This document shows, piece by piece, positions 28,224-39,114 of a stretch of 64,000 bases of DNA; position 1 is the first letter of the stretch; each line of letters begins with the position of its first letter. The stretch is from positions 41,001 to 105,000 of the forward strand of contig NZ_QUZK01000041.1 of NCBI RefSeq assembly GCF_003410055.1. Reading direction: 5' to 3'. The notes beneath the pieces are model-generated. The model worked only from the letters and a program-made list of their open reading frames with translations, was not told the origin of the DNA and searched no databases. This DNA is from Wenzhouxiangella sediminis (GTDB taxonomy: Bacteria; Pseudomonadota; Gammaproteobacteria; Xanthomonadales; Wenzhouxiangellaceae). Made by a program: the position numbers and the translations under genes.

Positions 28224-30394
28224 CAGTCCAGCCGCTCCAGGTTGGCGTAGGACAGCACCAGCCACTTCTGGCCGGCAGTCTCGAAATTGATCTGCACGCG
28301 CGCGTTGGGGCCGCTGCCCTCGACGTTGACCACGGTGCCGATGCCGAAGCGCTCGTGGCTGACGGTCGAGCCCAGGTTGAAGTCGTGCTCCGGCCCGGGC
28401 TGCGACATACCGCCGCCACCGAAAGACGTACCGGCGTAGCGGGCGGCCCGCGGGCGCACCTGCTCGGTCAGCTCCTCGGGGAGCTCATCGAGGAAGCGCG
28501 AGGGATAGGTCGTCGAGGTCTGGCCGTGGAGCATGCGCGACTCGGCGTAGGTCAGGTACAGGCGCTGCATGGCGCGGGTCATGCCGACGTAGCACAGGCG
28601 ACGCTCTTCGGACAGGCGCCCCGGCTCCTCGGTCGATTTCTGGTGAGGGAAAAGGCCCTCCTCCATGCCGGACAGGAACACCAGGGGAAACTCCAGGCCC
28701 TTGGCCGAGTGCAGGGTCATCAGCTGCACGCAATCCTGCCACTTCTCGCCCTGGTGCTCGCCCGCCTCCAGCGCGGCCTGGGCCAGGAACGAGGCCAGCG
28801 GGCTCAGGCCCGACTGCTCGTCCTCGAGCGGCTGGTCAAAGGTCTCGGCGGCGCGAATCAGCTCGGTCAGGTTTTCCTCCCGCGATTCGGCGCGATCGGG
28901 CGCCTCGCGCTGCCGGTACCAGCGCGCCAGGTCGGCGGTCTCGACCACCGCCGACATCAGCTCGCCCAGCGAGGCGTCGCGCGTGCGCCGGTCGAGGTCG
29001 TTGATGATCTCGAGGAACTGTGCCACCGCGTTGCCGGCGCGTGCGGCGAAGGCGCCGGAATCGCGCATGGCCGTGGCGGCGGCAAACAGGGAGGTTCCGG
29101 CAGATCGCGCGTGCTCGCGGATGGCGGCCACGGTGCGCTCGCCGATGCCGCGCGCGGGCACGTTGACCACCCGCTCGAAGGCCGGGTCGTCGTCGCGGTT
29201 GTGGACCAGTCTGAGGTAGCCCATGGCGTCCTTGATCTCGGCGCGCTCGAAGAAGCGCTGCCCGCCGTAGACGCGATAGGGAATGCCTTCGGCCAGCAGC
29301 TGGTGTTCGAACAGGCGCGACTGGGCATTGGAGCGATACAGCACCGCCGCTTCCGAGGCTGCGCCGCCCTGCTCGAGCCAGTCGCGGATGCGCGCGACCA
29401 CGAACTCGGCTTCCTCCTCGGCGCTGAAGGCCGAGAAGATGCCGATGGGCTCGCCCTGCTCGCCCTCGGTCCACAGGTTCTTGCCCATCCGTTCTTCGTT
29501 GTTGGCGATCACCCGGTTGGCCGCCTCGAGGATGGTCGCCGTCGAGCGGTAGTTCTGCTCCAGGCGGATCACGGTCGGGTCGAAGTCGCGCGCGAAGTCC
29601 GAGACGTTCTCGACCCGCGCGCCGCGCCAGCCGTAGATCGACTGGTCGTCGTCACCGACGACGAACAGGCGGGCGCGATCACCGGCGATGATGCGTACCA
29701 GCGCGTACTGGAGCTTGTTGGTGTCCTGGAATTCGTCGATCAGGATATGACCGAAGCGGTCGCGGTACTGCGCCTGGCGCGCCGGGTTGTCGCGCAGCAG
29801 TTCGAGCGTGCGCAGCAGCAGCTCGGCGAAATCCACCAGGCCCGAGCGCTCGCAGTAGTCCTGGTAGTTGCGGTAGATCGCCACCTGGGTGAGCGCATGC
29901 GGGTTGTCGAAGGGCTCGATGTGCTCGGGCCGGCGCCCCTCGTCCTTGTGATGGTTGATGAAGCCCTGCTGCTGCCGGGCCGGATACTCGCCCTCGTCGA
30001 GCTCCATGTCGCGGATCACGCGCCGGATCAGGCGGTACTGGTCCTCGCTGTCGAGGATCTGGAAGGTCTCGGGCAGGCCGACGTCGGCGGCATGCATGCG
30101 CAGGATGCGGTGGCAGATGCCGTGGAAGGTGCCGATCCACAGCCCGTCGGGACGCAGGCCCAGCAGCTTGCCGACGCGCGCGCGCATTTCGCCGGCGGCC
30201 TTGTTGGTGAAGGTCACCGCCAGCAGGCCCATCGGGCTGACGTGGTGGACCTGGATCAGCCAGGCGATGCGATGGACGAGTACGCGCGTCTTGCCCGAGC
30301 CCGCACCGGCGAGCACCAGCACGTGCCCGTCCTCGGCCGTGACGGCCTCACGCTGCGCGTCGTTGAGATCCTCGAGCAGGTGGCTGACGTCCAT
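28223..30394 (-). CDS. uvrD: DNA helicase II UvrD
   Basis: SF1A 3'-5' helicase acting in nucleotide excision and mismatch repair. Walker A is LAGAGSGKTRVLVHRIAWL near residue 30, followed by LLAVTFTNKAAGEMRARV (motif Ia), LIDEFQDTNKLQY (motif II), VVGDDDQSIYGWRGA (motif III), RLEQNYRSTATIL (motif IV), VQLMTLHSAKGLEFPLVFLS (motif V) and ERRLCYVGMTRAMQRLYLTY (motif VI). 723 residues, full length with the C-terminal Tudor-like segment. The start lies six bases after the purD stop. Confidence 0.96.
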   Translation of the reverse strand: MDVSHLLEDLNDAQREAVTAEDGHVLVLAGAGSGKTRVLVHRIAWLIQVHHVSPMGLLAVTFTNKAAGEMRARVGKLLGLRPDGLWIGTFHGICHRILRMHAADVGLPETFQILDSEDQYRLIRRVIRDMELDEGEYPARQQQGFINHHKDEGRRPEHIEPFDNPHALTQVAIYRNYQDYCERSGLVDFAELLLRTLELLRDNPARQAQYRDRFGHILIDEFQDTNKLQYALVRIIAGDRARLFVVGDDDQSIYGWRGARVENVSDFARDFDPTVIRLEQNYRSTATILEAANRVIANNEERMGKNLWTEGEQGEPIGIFSAFSAEEEAEFVVARIRDWLEQGGAASEAAVLYRSNAQSRLFEHQLLAEGIPYRVYGGQRFFERAEIKDAMGYLRLVHNRDDDPAFERVVNVPARGIGERTVAAIREHARSAGTSLFAAATAMRDSGAFAARAGNAVAQFLEIINDLDRRTRDASLGELMSAVVETADLARWYRQREAPDRAESREENLTELIRAAETFDQPLEDEQSGLSPLASFLAQAALEAGEHQGEKWQDCVQLMTLHSAKGLEFPLVFLSGMEEGLFPHQKSTEEPGRLSEERRLCYVGMTRAMQRLYLTYAESRMLHGQTSTTYPSRFLDELPEELTEQVRPRAARYAGTSFGGGGMSQPGPEHDFNLGSTVSHERFGIGTVVNVEGSGPNARVQINFETAGQKWLVLSYANLERLD

Positions 30395-30400
30395 GCGGCG

Positions 30401-31681
30401 TCAGCTCCGTTCGATCGCCCGGAAACCGATATCCGACCGGTAGAAGGCGTCCTCGAAGCCGACCTGGGCGATCCACTGGTAGGCCAGTGCCTGGGCCTGT
30501 TTCGGCGTGTCGCCCAGGGCGCACAATGCGAGCACGCGCCCGCCGCTGGTCACCACGCGGCCTTCGTCGTCGATGGCCGTTCCGGCGTGAAAGATCTTCA
30601 CGTCGGCGGGGAAGTTCGAGTCGAGCCCCGTGATCGGGTGGCCCTTCTCGTAGCTTCCGGGATAGCCGCCCGCGGCCATGACCACGGCCAGGGCCGTGCG
30701 TTCGTCCCACTCGGGCTCGATCTCGTCGAGCGTGCCTTCGAGAGCGTGCTCGATGATCTCGACGAGGTCGGATTCGAGCCGGAACAGGATCGGCTGCGTT
30801 TCGGGGTCGCCGAAGCGCACGTTGAACTCCAGCACCTTCGGTCCGGTGGCGGTGAGCATCACGCCGGCGTAGAGAAAGCCGGTGAACGCCGAGTCGTCCT
30901 CGGCGAGTCCCGCGAGCGTCGGCTCGATGACCTCCTCGACGATTCGGCGGTGGATCGTCTCGTCTACGACGGGGGCCGGCGAATAGGCCCCCATGCCGCC
31001 GGTGTTGGGCCCGCGGTCGCCGTCATCGCGGCGTTTGTGGTCCTGGCTGGAGGCCATAGAAAGGAACTGCCGCCCGCTGGCGACGACGATGAAACTGGCC
31101 TCCTCGCCGACCAGGAACTCCTCGATGACCACGCGCCGGCCGGCCTGTCCGAAGGCCTCACCGGAAAGCATGTCTTCGAGCGTGGCGCGGGCGTCGGCCT
31201 CGGTCTCGGCGATCACCACGCCCTTGCCGGCCGCCAGGCCGTCGGCCTTGAGCACCACCGGCAGGCCGATGCCGTGGATCATCTCCATGCCTTCCTCGAC
31301 ATCGTCGACCACGCCGAAGGCGGCGGTGGGGATGTCGTGGCGGAACATGAAATCCTTGGCGAATGCCTTGGACGACTCCAGGCGCGCAGCGTCGGCGCTC
31401 GGGCCGAAGCACTTCAGGCCGGCCGCCTCGAAGCGGTCGACGATGCCGGCGGCCAGCGGCGCCTCCGGACCGACCACGGTCAGGCCGGCCGATTCGGCCC
31501 GGGCCAGCTCGATCAGCCCGTCGATGTCCTCGGCCCCGACCGCGGCATTGCGCATGCCCGGCTCGGAGGCCGTGCCGGCATTGCCGGGCGCGACGATGAC
31601 TTCCGAAACCTTGTCCGACTGCGCCAGCTTCCAGGCCAACGCATGCTCACGACCACCGCCGCCGACGACGAGGACTTTCAT
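30401..31681 (-). CDS. purD: Phosphoribosylamine--glycine ligase
   Basis: Second enzyme of de novo purine synthesis. It starts MKVLVVGGGGREHALAWKLA, contains the ATP-grasp signatures VLKADGLAAGKGVVIAE and DHKRRDDGDRGPNTGGMGAY, and EFNVRFGDPETQ binding the metal and phosphate. 426 residues. The longer frame begins at 31789 inside the repeat element and is rejected. Although purH and purD are on the same strand and adjacent, a 275-bp gap containing the 31755-31929 inverted-repeat element separates them. Confidence 0.96.
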   Translation of the reverse strand: MKVLVVGGGGREHALAWKLAQSDKVSEVIVAPGNAGTASEPGMRNAAVGAEDIDGLIELARAESAGLTVVGPEAPLAAGIVDRFEAAGLKCFGPSADAARLESSKAFAKDFMFRHDIPTAAFGVVDDVEEGMEMIHGIGLPVVLKADGLAAGKGVVIAETEADARATLEDMLSGEAFGQAGRRVVIEEFLVGEEASFIVVASGRQFLSMASSQDHKRRDDGDRGPNTGGMGAYSPAPVVDETIHRRIVEEVIEPTLAGLAEDDSAFTGFLYAGVMLTATGPKVLEFNVRFGDPETQPILFRLESDLVEIIEHALEGTLDEIEPEWDERTALAVVMAAGGYPGSYEKGHPITGLDSNFPADVKIFHAGTAIDDEGRVVTSGGRVLALCALGDTPKQAQALAYQWIAQVGFEDAFYRSDIGFRAIERS

Positions 31682-31754
31682 GGGGTGCTTATCCGGGTTT
31701 TGGGGTACCGAGTCATTGTAGCGCGGCTTCGGTTGTGTTCGGGGATGGTACGGG

Positions 31755-31929
31755 GTTCTCGCAACGGCGCAATGGCGCGAAGGCCGCAATGAAAAGAAAG
31801 AAAAAAGTTTCTTGGAGAACCGGGTGCCGGAGCGTCTTCGGCTTCTCAGGGATTTACTGTTGTTCGGTCTTCTTCAGTCGTTTTCAGCCATTCTTTGCGA
31901 TCGTTGCGCCACTGCGCCGTTGCGAGAAA
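31755..31929. mobile_element. Gene-less segment with period-8 terminal inverted repeats
   Basis: The left end starts TTCTCGCAACGGCGCAATGG and the right end, read on the minus strand, TTTCTCGCAACGGCGCAGTG; the arms match at nearly all of about 26 positions and share the TTCTCGCAAnGGCGC core with the ends at 3539 and 4008. The roughly 120-bp interior is AT-rich and contains a small hairpin but no credible gene. It lies 27 bp beyond the purH stop and about 70 bp before purD. It looks like a non-coding relative of the GxxExxY element. Confidence 0.6.
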
Positions 31930-31956
31930 CGACAAGCCACCGGCGCCGGCTGACGC

Positions 31957-33498
<1,542 letters not shown>

Positions 33499-33507
33499 GG
33501 GGTGTGG

Positions 33508-33759
33508 CTACTCCAGGCCGTAGCGGCGGATGCGGTTGCGCAGCGTGGTGCGGGTGATACCCAGGATGTCGGAAGCCTTCGACTGGTTGCCGCCGGTGTG
33601 CTCGAGCACGGTCTCGACGAGCGCGCGTTCGGCTTCGCCCATGATCAGGCCGTGCAGGTTGTCGGGCGGCGTGTGGCCCATGTCGTCCAGGTACTGGCGG
33701 ACGACGCAGCGCACGAATTCATGCAGGCACGGGCCCTGGTCTGGCTGCTTATCGGACAA
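33508..33759 (-). CDS. fis: Fis family DNA-bending nucleoid protein
   Basis: A small nucleoid-associated protein. The C-terminal part LVETVLEHTGGNQSKASDIL followed by GITRTTLRNRIRRYGLE is the Fis helix-turn-helix, and LHEFVRCVVRQYLDDMGH corresponds to the dimerisation helices. With TTG 33759 as start (GAGGGA upstream) the protein has 83 residues, a little shorter than the E. coli 98. There is no in-frame ATG; GTG 33822 would give 104 residues but a poor N-terminus. It lies between the DUF3426 gene and purH. Confidence 0.85.
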   Translation of the reverse strand: MSDKQPDQGPCLHEFVRCVVRQYLDDMGHTPPDNLHGLIMGEAERALVETVLEHTGGNQSKASDILGITRTTLRNRIRRYGLE

Positions 33760-33839
33760 GCTTCGAGTCCCTCGACAGGCTTGGAATGTTCGGCCATTGC
33801 GGCGGACCGCAAACCTTAGCACATCCGGAAGAGCTTCTA

Positions 33840-34601
33840 TTAGTGGAAACGCATCTGGAAGCCCGCCGGCTGGCCCGTTCCGACCACGAATTCCAGCAGT
33901 ATGGGCATGACCACCCCGGCGGGCAGGCCGCGCTCGACGACTTCCGGGTCGCGGATGTACTCCTCCGGCCGCAGGCGCCGGACGCCGAGCACCTGCTGGC
34001 TGGCGTCGAAGAACCGCACCTCGACGATCGGGAAGGGCACGGAACGGTCGGCCTGGTTGCGCAGGCTGGCGCTGATGACGACGGCGTCGTCCAGGCTGGG
34101 ATGGGGGTGCAGGTCGCGCGAGACGATCTGGATGGCCTCGTTCGGGTCGAGGCCGGTGTCGAGTTGGCCCGAGCCGCCGAGCCAGCGCGCCACCGGCGAG
34201 CCGGGCGTCTGCCACAGGGCCCACAGCTGCACCAGCAGCAACAGGACCAGGGCGCCGCTGATCGCCGGCCACAGCCACCGGCGGCCTTCGCTTTCGGCGC
34301 CGTCGTTCTCGAACCCCGGCAGTGGCTCGATCGGCCCGGTCTCCTCGCTGTCGTCCTCCGGTTCGTCGAAGTACTCTACCGGCAGTTCGGCCTGCACCAT
34401 GTCGGGGTGCTCGAGCATGGGCGGCATGCCGGTACCGCGCAGCGGTTCGTCGGCGGCATCGGGGTGCTGCTCGAAGAGCTGGGAGAGGCTGTTGAAGGTC
34501 TTGCCGCAGTTGCCGCAGCGAACCACGCCGGCGGCCTCGGCGAGCAGGCGGGCCGGAATCTCGTAGACCGCCTGGCAGGCCGGACAGCGCGTGTAGTACA
34601 C
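33840..34601 (-). CDS. Zinc-ribbon and DUF3426 domain membrane protein
   Basis: A 253-residue protein beginning with a zinc ribbon of the MJ0042 type (YYTRCPACQAVYEIPARLLA with CGNCGKTF), an acidic linker, one membrane segment (WPAISGALVLLLLVQLWALW) and a C-terminal extracytoplasmic DUF3426 domain ending PAGFQMRFH. The function is unknown. In many gammaproteobacteria this gene type neighbours fis, as here. GTG start at 34601, ten bases after the DUF4124 gene's stop. Confidence 0.85.
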   Translation of the reverse strand: MYYTRCPACQAVYEIPARLLAEAAGVVRCGNCGKTFNSLSQLFEQHPDAADEPLRGTGMPPMLEHPDMVQAELPVEYFDEPEDDSEETGPIEPLPGFENDGAESEGRRWLWPAISGALVLLLLVQLWALWQTPGSPVARWLGGSGQLDTGLDPNEAIQIVSRDLHPHPSLDDAVVISASLRNQADRSVPFPIVEVRFFDASQQVLGVRRLRPEEYIRDPEVVERGLPAGVVMPILLEFVVGTGQPAGFQMRFH

Positions 34602-34611
34602 GGCGGTGGCC

Positions 34612-35238
34612 TCAGCCGTCCTCTTGGCGCGGCGCGGTCAGGTCGCGGTAGCGCTCGAGGTTGGCCGCGAAGCGGTCGCGGGCTTCCTGCTCGCGCTCCT
34701 CGAGGCGCTCGAGATCGCCGCGCAGGCTGCGCAGTTCGGCGCGGGTGTCGTCGATTTCGGTCTGAAGCCGGTCCGGCACGTTCCGGCCCTGTCGATTGAG
34801 TTCGGCCGCTCGGCCGACCAGGCTTTCGAACCGGTTCTCGACCAGGTCCAGGGCCATGCGCGTCGAGGCGCGCTGGCTCTCGATGCCGGCCAATTGCATG
34901 TCCAGGGCTTCGCGCAGGTCTTCCTCGCTGCTGTAGGTGGCCAGCAGCATCCGGTCGCGGGCTTCCTGGCTGCGTTCGGCCGCTTCCTGTCGGGCCTGCT
35001 CGGCGCGCTGTCGCCGCCGCTCGGCGATTTCTTCCGGGCTCAGCGCCGGCTCGACGCGCTCGCGCACCGTGCCGTCGGGGGCCAGGCGGACGTAGCCGTA
35101 ATCCTTGAACTCGGGGGGAACGGACTGGCCGTAGTGCGTCTCGCCCTCGTCGTCGACCCAGCGATACACGGACTGGGCATGGGCCGCGGACGCGGCCAGG
35201 GCGAGCGGCAGGAACAGCAGCAGAATCTTGCGCAGCAT
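34612..35238 (-). CDS. Periplasmic DUF4124 domain protein
   Basis: Signal peptide MLRKILLLFLPLALAASAAHA, then the DUF4124 motif VYRWVDDEGETHYGQSVPPE, then about 130 residues of charged coiled coil (ERRRQRAEQARQEAAERSQE and TRAELRSLRGDLERLEEREQ). The function is unknown. A GTG at 35250 overlaps the pyrE stop (GTGA) and would add four residues; both starts are plausible and indicate coupling to pyrE. Confidence 0.8.
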   Translation of the reverse strand: MLRKILLLFLPLALAASAAHAQSVYRWVDDEGETHYGQSVPPEFKDYGYVRLAPDGTVRERVEPALSPEEIAERRRQRAEQARQEAAERSQEARDRMLLATYSSEEDLREALDMQLAGIESQRASTRMALDLVENRFESLVGRAAELNRQGRNVPDRLQTEIDDTRAELRSLRGDLERLEEREQEARDRFAANLERYRDLTAPRQEDG

Positions 35239-35246
35239 TGGAGAAA

Positions 35247-35891
35247 TCACGCGCCGTAGCGTTGTTGGTAGCCTATCACGGCATCGAGACTCGCCGGCGG
35301 GCGGTCGTGGGATGCCAGCCAGTCGATGAGATCCTGCAGGCTGGCGATCGACACCACCTGCAATCCACGGGATTCGACAACCTGCACCGCCGAACGTTCG
35401 TCCTCGGTGCCGCGTTCCTGGCGGTCGAGGGCGATGGCCACGCCGGTCGCGGTGGCACCCGCGTCGGCGATGATGTCGAGCGCCTCCCCGATCGAGGTTC
35501 CGGCCGAGATCACGTCGTCGACGATCAGTACGCGCCCGGCCAGCGGGGCACCCACCAGAACGCCGCCTTCGCCGTGGCGCTTGGCTTCCTTGCGGTTGTA
35601 GGCGAAAGGCACGTCGATGCCGTGATCGCGCGACAGGCTCAGCGCCACGGCCGTGGCCAGCGGAATGCCCTTGTAGGCCGGTCCGAAGAGCATGTCGAAT
35701 TCGACGCCGGCATCGACGATGGCTTCCGCGTAGCAGCGCGAGAGCGTGTCGATGGCCGCGCCGGTGCTGAACTCGCCGGCGTTGAAGAAATACGGGCTCT
35801 CGCGCCCGGACTTCAGGGTGAAGTTGCCGAAGCGCAGGGCCTCGCGGTCGAGGGCCAGCTGCAGGAAGCGTGTGGTGAAGGACTTGAGCAT
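35247..35891 (-). CDS. pyrE: Orotate phosphoribosyltransferase
   Basis: Converts orotate and PRPP to OMP, the step before PyrF. Features: FGNFTLKSGRESPYFFNAGE, MLFGPAYKGIPLATAVALSL, FAYNRKEAKRHGEGG (catalytic loop) and the PRPP-binding VLIVDDVISAGTS. 214 residues. It heads the minus-strand run pyrE-DUF4124-DUF3426-fis-purH. A perfect GTGTTC/GAACAC inverted repeat lies immediately before its ATG. Confidence 0.96.
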   Translation of the reverse strand: MLKSFTTRFLQLALDREALRFGNFTLKSGRESPYFFNAGEFSTGAAIDTLSRCYAEAIVDAGVEFDMLFGPAYKGIPLATAVALSLSRDHGIDVPFAYNRKEAKRHGEGGVLVGAPLAGRVLIVDDVISAGTSIGEALDIIADAGATATGVAIALDRQERGTEDERSAVQVVESRGLQVVSIASLQDLIDWLASHDRPPASLDAVIGYQQRYGA

Positions 35892-35912
35892 GTGTTCATT
35901 TTAGTGGAACAC
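35892..35912. promoter_or_regulatory. Candidate operator upstream of pyrE
   Basis: GTGTTC (35892-35897) and GAACAC (35907-35912) form a perfect six-base inverted repeat with a nine-base AT-rich spacer, starting one base before the pyrE ATG on the minus strand. The location would let a repressor or an RNA hairpin affect pyrE expression. No factor is known from the sequence. Confidence 0.35.
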
Positions 35913-35979
35913 TTGATCGAGGTCATGCAGGCTCGGCCAGCCTGCCCTATTCTGCATTCCTCACATTCGGGGAGGCTCC

Positions 35980-36708
35980 ATGACGCAGCGCACGGACAGC
36001 GAGCGGCCGGTCGTCTTCGAGGCCCGAGGGCTGACTCGGGTCTACCACATGGGCGAGGTGGCCATTCACGCCCTTCGCGGCGTCGACCTGGATCTCTACG
36101 CAGGCGAGCTGGTCGTGATGCTCGGCGCCTCCGGTTCGGGCAAGTCCACCTTGCTCAATATCCTGGGCGGCCTCGACGCGCCCACCGAGGGCACGATCCG
36201 CTACCGGGGCGAGTTGCTCGGCGACGGCGGCGAGCGTGAGCTGACCCGATTCCGGCGCGAGCACGTCGGCTTCGTCTTCCAGTTCTACAACATGATTCCC
36301 AGCCTGACGGCGCTCGAGAACGTCGCCGTGGTCACCGACATCGCGCGCGAACCGATGGCGCCGATCGAGGCCCTGCGCCTGGTCGGGCTGGAAGACCGCG
36401 CCGATCACTTTCCTTCGCAGCTTTCCGGCGGCGAGCAGCAGCGCGTGGCCATCGCCCGGGCCGTGGCCAAGCGTCCGGCCGTGCTGATGTGCGACGAACC
36501 CACCGGGGCGCTGGACTCGAAGACCGGCATCCGTGTGCTCGAGGTGATCGAGCAGGTCAACCGCGAAATCGGCACGACCACCGTGGTGATCACCCACAAC
36601 GCGGTGATCGCGCGCATGGCCGACCGCGTCGTGCGTCTGCGCGACGGCCGCATCGACGCCATCGACCACAACGCCGAGCGCGCCGAGCCGGCGTCGCTAA
36701 GCTGGTAG
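35980..36708 (+). CDS. ABC transporter ATP-binding protein (LolD/MacB type)
   Basis: ATPase of an FtsX-type ABC system. Walker [22 protein letters not shown]-loop [20 protein letters not shown], signature [20 protein letters not shown], Walker [17 protein letters not shown] and H-loop [19 protein letters not shown]. 242 residues. GGGGAGG seven bases before ATG 35980. It begins a three-gene set with the FtsX-like permease (five bases downstream) and a HlyD-like adaptor, a combination seen in DevBCA- and MacAB-like exporters. Confidence 0.92.
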   Translation: MTQRTDSERPVVFEARGLTRVYHMGEVAIHALRGVDLDLYAGELVVMLGASGSGKSTLLNILGGLDAPTEGTIRYRGELLGDGGERELTRFRREHVGFVFQFYNMIPSLTALENVAVVTDIAREPMAPIEALRLVGLEDRADHFPSQLSGGEQQRVAIARAVAKRPAVLMCDEPTGALDSKTGIRVLEVIEQVNREIGTTTVVITHNAVIARMADRVVRLRDGRIDAIDHNAERAEPASLSW

Positions 36709-36713
36709 CTGCG

Positions 36714-39077
36714 ATGCGCGCGCTCGACCACAAGCTGCTGCGGGATTTCTCCGGGCTGAAGGGGCAGGTGGCGGCCATTGCCGTCGTGATCGCCGCCGGC
36801 GTGATGACCCTGATCATCGCCGTGACCTCGCTCGACGCGATCAGCTACGGTCAGCGGGCCTTCTACCGCGATCACGCTTTTGCCGACGTGTTCGCGGAGC
36901 TCAAGCGCGCCCCGGAATATCTGGCCGGCAAGATCGCTTCGGTCGATGGCGTTAACCGGGTTCACACGCGCGTTGTCGCCCCGGTGCGGCTCGAGATCGC
37001 CGGCTTCGAGGACCCGGTCAGCGGGCAGCTGATCAGCATCCCCGACGGCGACCAACCGCCGATCAACAGCCTGCACCTGCGCGAGGGGCGGCTGCCCGAA
37101 TCCGGCCGGGCCGACAGTGTGGCCGTCAGCGAGCCCTTCGCCGAAGCGCACGGCCTGCGTGCCGGTGACCGGCTGCGCGCGATCATCAACGGCCGGCTGG
37201 AGACCCTGACCGTCAGCGGCATCGTGCTCTCGCCCGAGTACATCTACCAGCTCGGACCCGCCGACCTGATTCCCGATTACGAGCGCTTCGGCGTGCTGTG
37301 GATGAACCGTCGCGCGCTCGCCCGGGCCTTCGACATGGACGGCGCCTTCAACAGCGTGGTCCTGACCCTGCAGGCGGGCGTCGGGCCCGAGCCGGTGATC
37401 GCCGAGCTCGACCGCCTGCTGGCCGACTACGGCACGCTCGGCGCCTACGCCCGCGATGAACAGGTCTCGCATCGCATCCTGTCTCAGGAAATCGACCAGC
37501 TGCAGGTCACCTCGGTGATCCTGCCGGCGATCTTCCTGGGCGTTTCCGCCTTCCTGCTCAGCGTGCTGATGGGGCGGATCGTGCGTAACCAGCGTCAACA
37601 GGTCGCCGTCCTCAAGGCCTTCGGCTACAGCAGCGCCGAGCTGATCCGGCACTACGCGGTGCTCACCGCGGCGATCGTGCTCGTCGGCGTGCTCGTCGGC
37701 GTGATCCTCGGGGCCTGGGCGGCCGACTGGGTGGCCGAGCTGTACATGCAATACTTCCGCTTTCCCGAGACCCGCTTCGAGGTGCGGCCCCAGGTGATCG
37801 TCCTGGGCACGGCGGTGTCGGGTGCGGCGGCCATGCTCGGAACCTGGCGCGCCGTGCGCGAGGCGGCCGTCCTGGCGCCGGCGGTGGCCATGCGCCCGCC
37901 CGCGCCGGCCACTTTTCGCCGCGGCTGGCTGGATCGCTCGCGCTTGCGCCGCTGGATCGACCAGCCGACGCGGATCATCCTGCGCAACCTCGGCCGCCAT
38001 CGCATCAAGGCCTCGCTGTCGGTGCTGGGCATTGCGCTGTCGGTCGCGCTGCTGGTCGTGGGCGGCTACCAGTTCAACGCCATCGATCAGCTCATCGACA
38101 CGCAGTACCGCAAGGTGCTGAAGATGGACGCCATCGTGCACTTCAACGACGTCGCGCCCGAGCGCGCGGCAGCGGAATTGCTTCACTATCCCGGTGTCGA
38201 GCACGTCGAAGCCTTTCGCAGTGTGCCCGTGCGCCTGGTTCACGGCGTGCGCGACTACCGCACCGCCATCGAGGGCATGAATCGCCGCCCCGTCCTGCGC
38301 GGGCTCATCGACCGCGCGGGCGTCGACCAGGAGCTGCCCGAATCGGGCCTGGTGCTCACCGACTACCTGGCCGAGCACCTCGGCGCGCGTCCCGGCGACC
38401 TGATCGATGTCGAGATCAAGACCGGGCACCGCCGAACCGTCCAGGTGCCGCTCGCCGGCGTGGTCGCCGAACCCCTGGGCGTGAGCGCCTACATGGCCCG
38501 GCCCGCCCTCAACCGCCTGATGCGCGAGGGACCGGCGGCCTCCGGCTTCTGGTTGTCGCTGGACCGCAGCGAGGAAACCGCGCTCTTCCGCGAGTTGTGG
38601 GACGTTCCGAAGGTGGCCGGTATCGGGCTGATTGCGCAGGCCGAGGCCGACATTCGGGGCTACATCGAGGACACCATGCTCGGCACGATGGGCGTCATGC
38701 TCTTGCTGGCCGTTTCGATCGCCTTCGCCGTGGTCTACAACAGCGCCCGCATCGCCTTTGCCGAGCGCGAGCGCGAACTGGCCACGCTGCGGGTGCTGGG
38801 CTTCGGCCGCGGCGAAGTCGCCTGGATCCTGGTCGGGGAGCTCTTCGTGTTGACCCTGCTGGCGATCCCGCTGGGCTGGTTGCTGGGCACCGGGCTGGCC
38901 TGGATTCTCACCGAGGCAATCGAGATGGACCTGTTTCGCATCCCCTTCGTGATCAGCCGTCAGGCCTACGCGATGTCGGCGGCCGGCGTGCTGGCTGCCG
39001 CCGTGCTGTCGGCGCTGCTCATCGCGCCCCGCCTGGCACGCCTCGACATGGTCACGGCGCTGAAGTCGGTCGAGTAG
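36714..39077 (+). CDS. ABC transporter permease with duplicated FtsX domains
   Basis: A 787-residue inner-membrane protein. The N-terminus MRALDHKLLRDFSGLKGQVA leads into a first membrane segment, a large periplasmic domain, three segments of a first FtsX domain (about residues 260-370), a second periplasmic domain starting after IRNLGRHRIKASLSVLGIAL, and a C-terminal FtsX domain (MLGTMGVMLLLAVSIAFAVV to LARLDMVTALKSVE). ATG 36714 lies five bases after the ATPase gene; the longer frame from 36489 only overlaps that gene. The substrate is unknown. Confidence 0.9.
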   Translation: MRALDHKLLRDFSGLKGQVAAIAVVIAAGVMTLIIAVTSLDAISYGQRAFYRDHAFADVFAELKRAPEYLAGKIASVDGVNRVHTRVVAPVRLEIAGFEDPVSGQLISIPDGDQPPINSLHLREGRLPESGRADSVAVSEPFAEAHGLRAGDRLRAIINGRLETLTVSGIVLSPEYIYQLGPADLIPDYERFGVLWMNRRALARAFDMDGAFNSVVLTLQAGVGPEPVIAELDRLLADYGTLGAYARDEQVSHRILSQEIDQLQVTSVILPAIFLGVSAFLLSVLMGRIVRNQRQQVAVLKAFGYSSAELIRHYAVLTAAIVLVGVLVGVILGAWAADWVAELYMQYFRFPETRFEVRPQVIVLGTAVSGAAAMLGTWRAVREAAVLAPAVAMRPPAPATFRRGWLDRSRLRRWIDQPTRIILRNLGRHRIKASLSVLGIALSVALLVVGGYQFNAIDQLIDTQYRKVLKMDAIVHFNDVAPERAAAELLHYPGVEHVEAFRSVPVRLVHGVRDYRTAIEGMNRRPVLRGLIDRAGVDQELPESGLVLTDYLAEHLGARPGDLIDVEIKTGHRRTVQVPLAGVVAEPLGVSAYMARPALNRLMREGPAASGFWLSLDRSEETALFRELWDVPKVAGIGLIAQAEADIRGYIEDTMLGTMGVMLLLAVSIAFAVVYNSARIAFAERERELATLRVLGFGRGEVAWILVGELFVLTLLAIPLGWLLGTGLAWILTEAIEMDLFRIPFVISRQAYAMSAAGVLAAAVLSALLIAPRLARLDMVTALKSVE

Positions 39078-39114
39078 CGGATATGTACGGAGTCAAACCA
39101 ATGGGCAATTCACC

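Noticed and set aside
27899..31792. A 1297-codon open frame on the plus strand
   Set aside because: It lies antisense to the hydrolase, uvrD and purD genes, has low-complexity composition typical of the complement of GC-rich genes, and matches no family.
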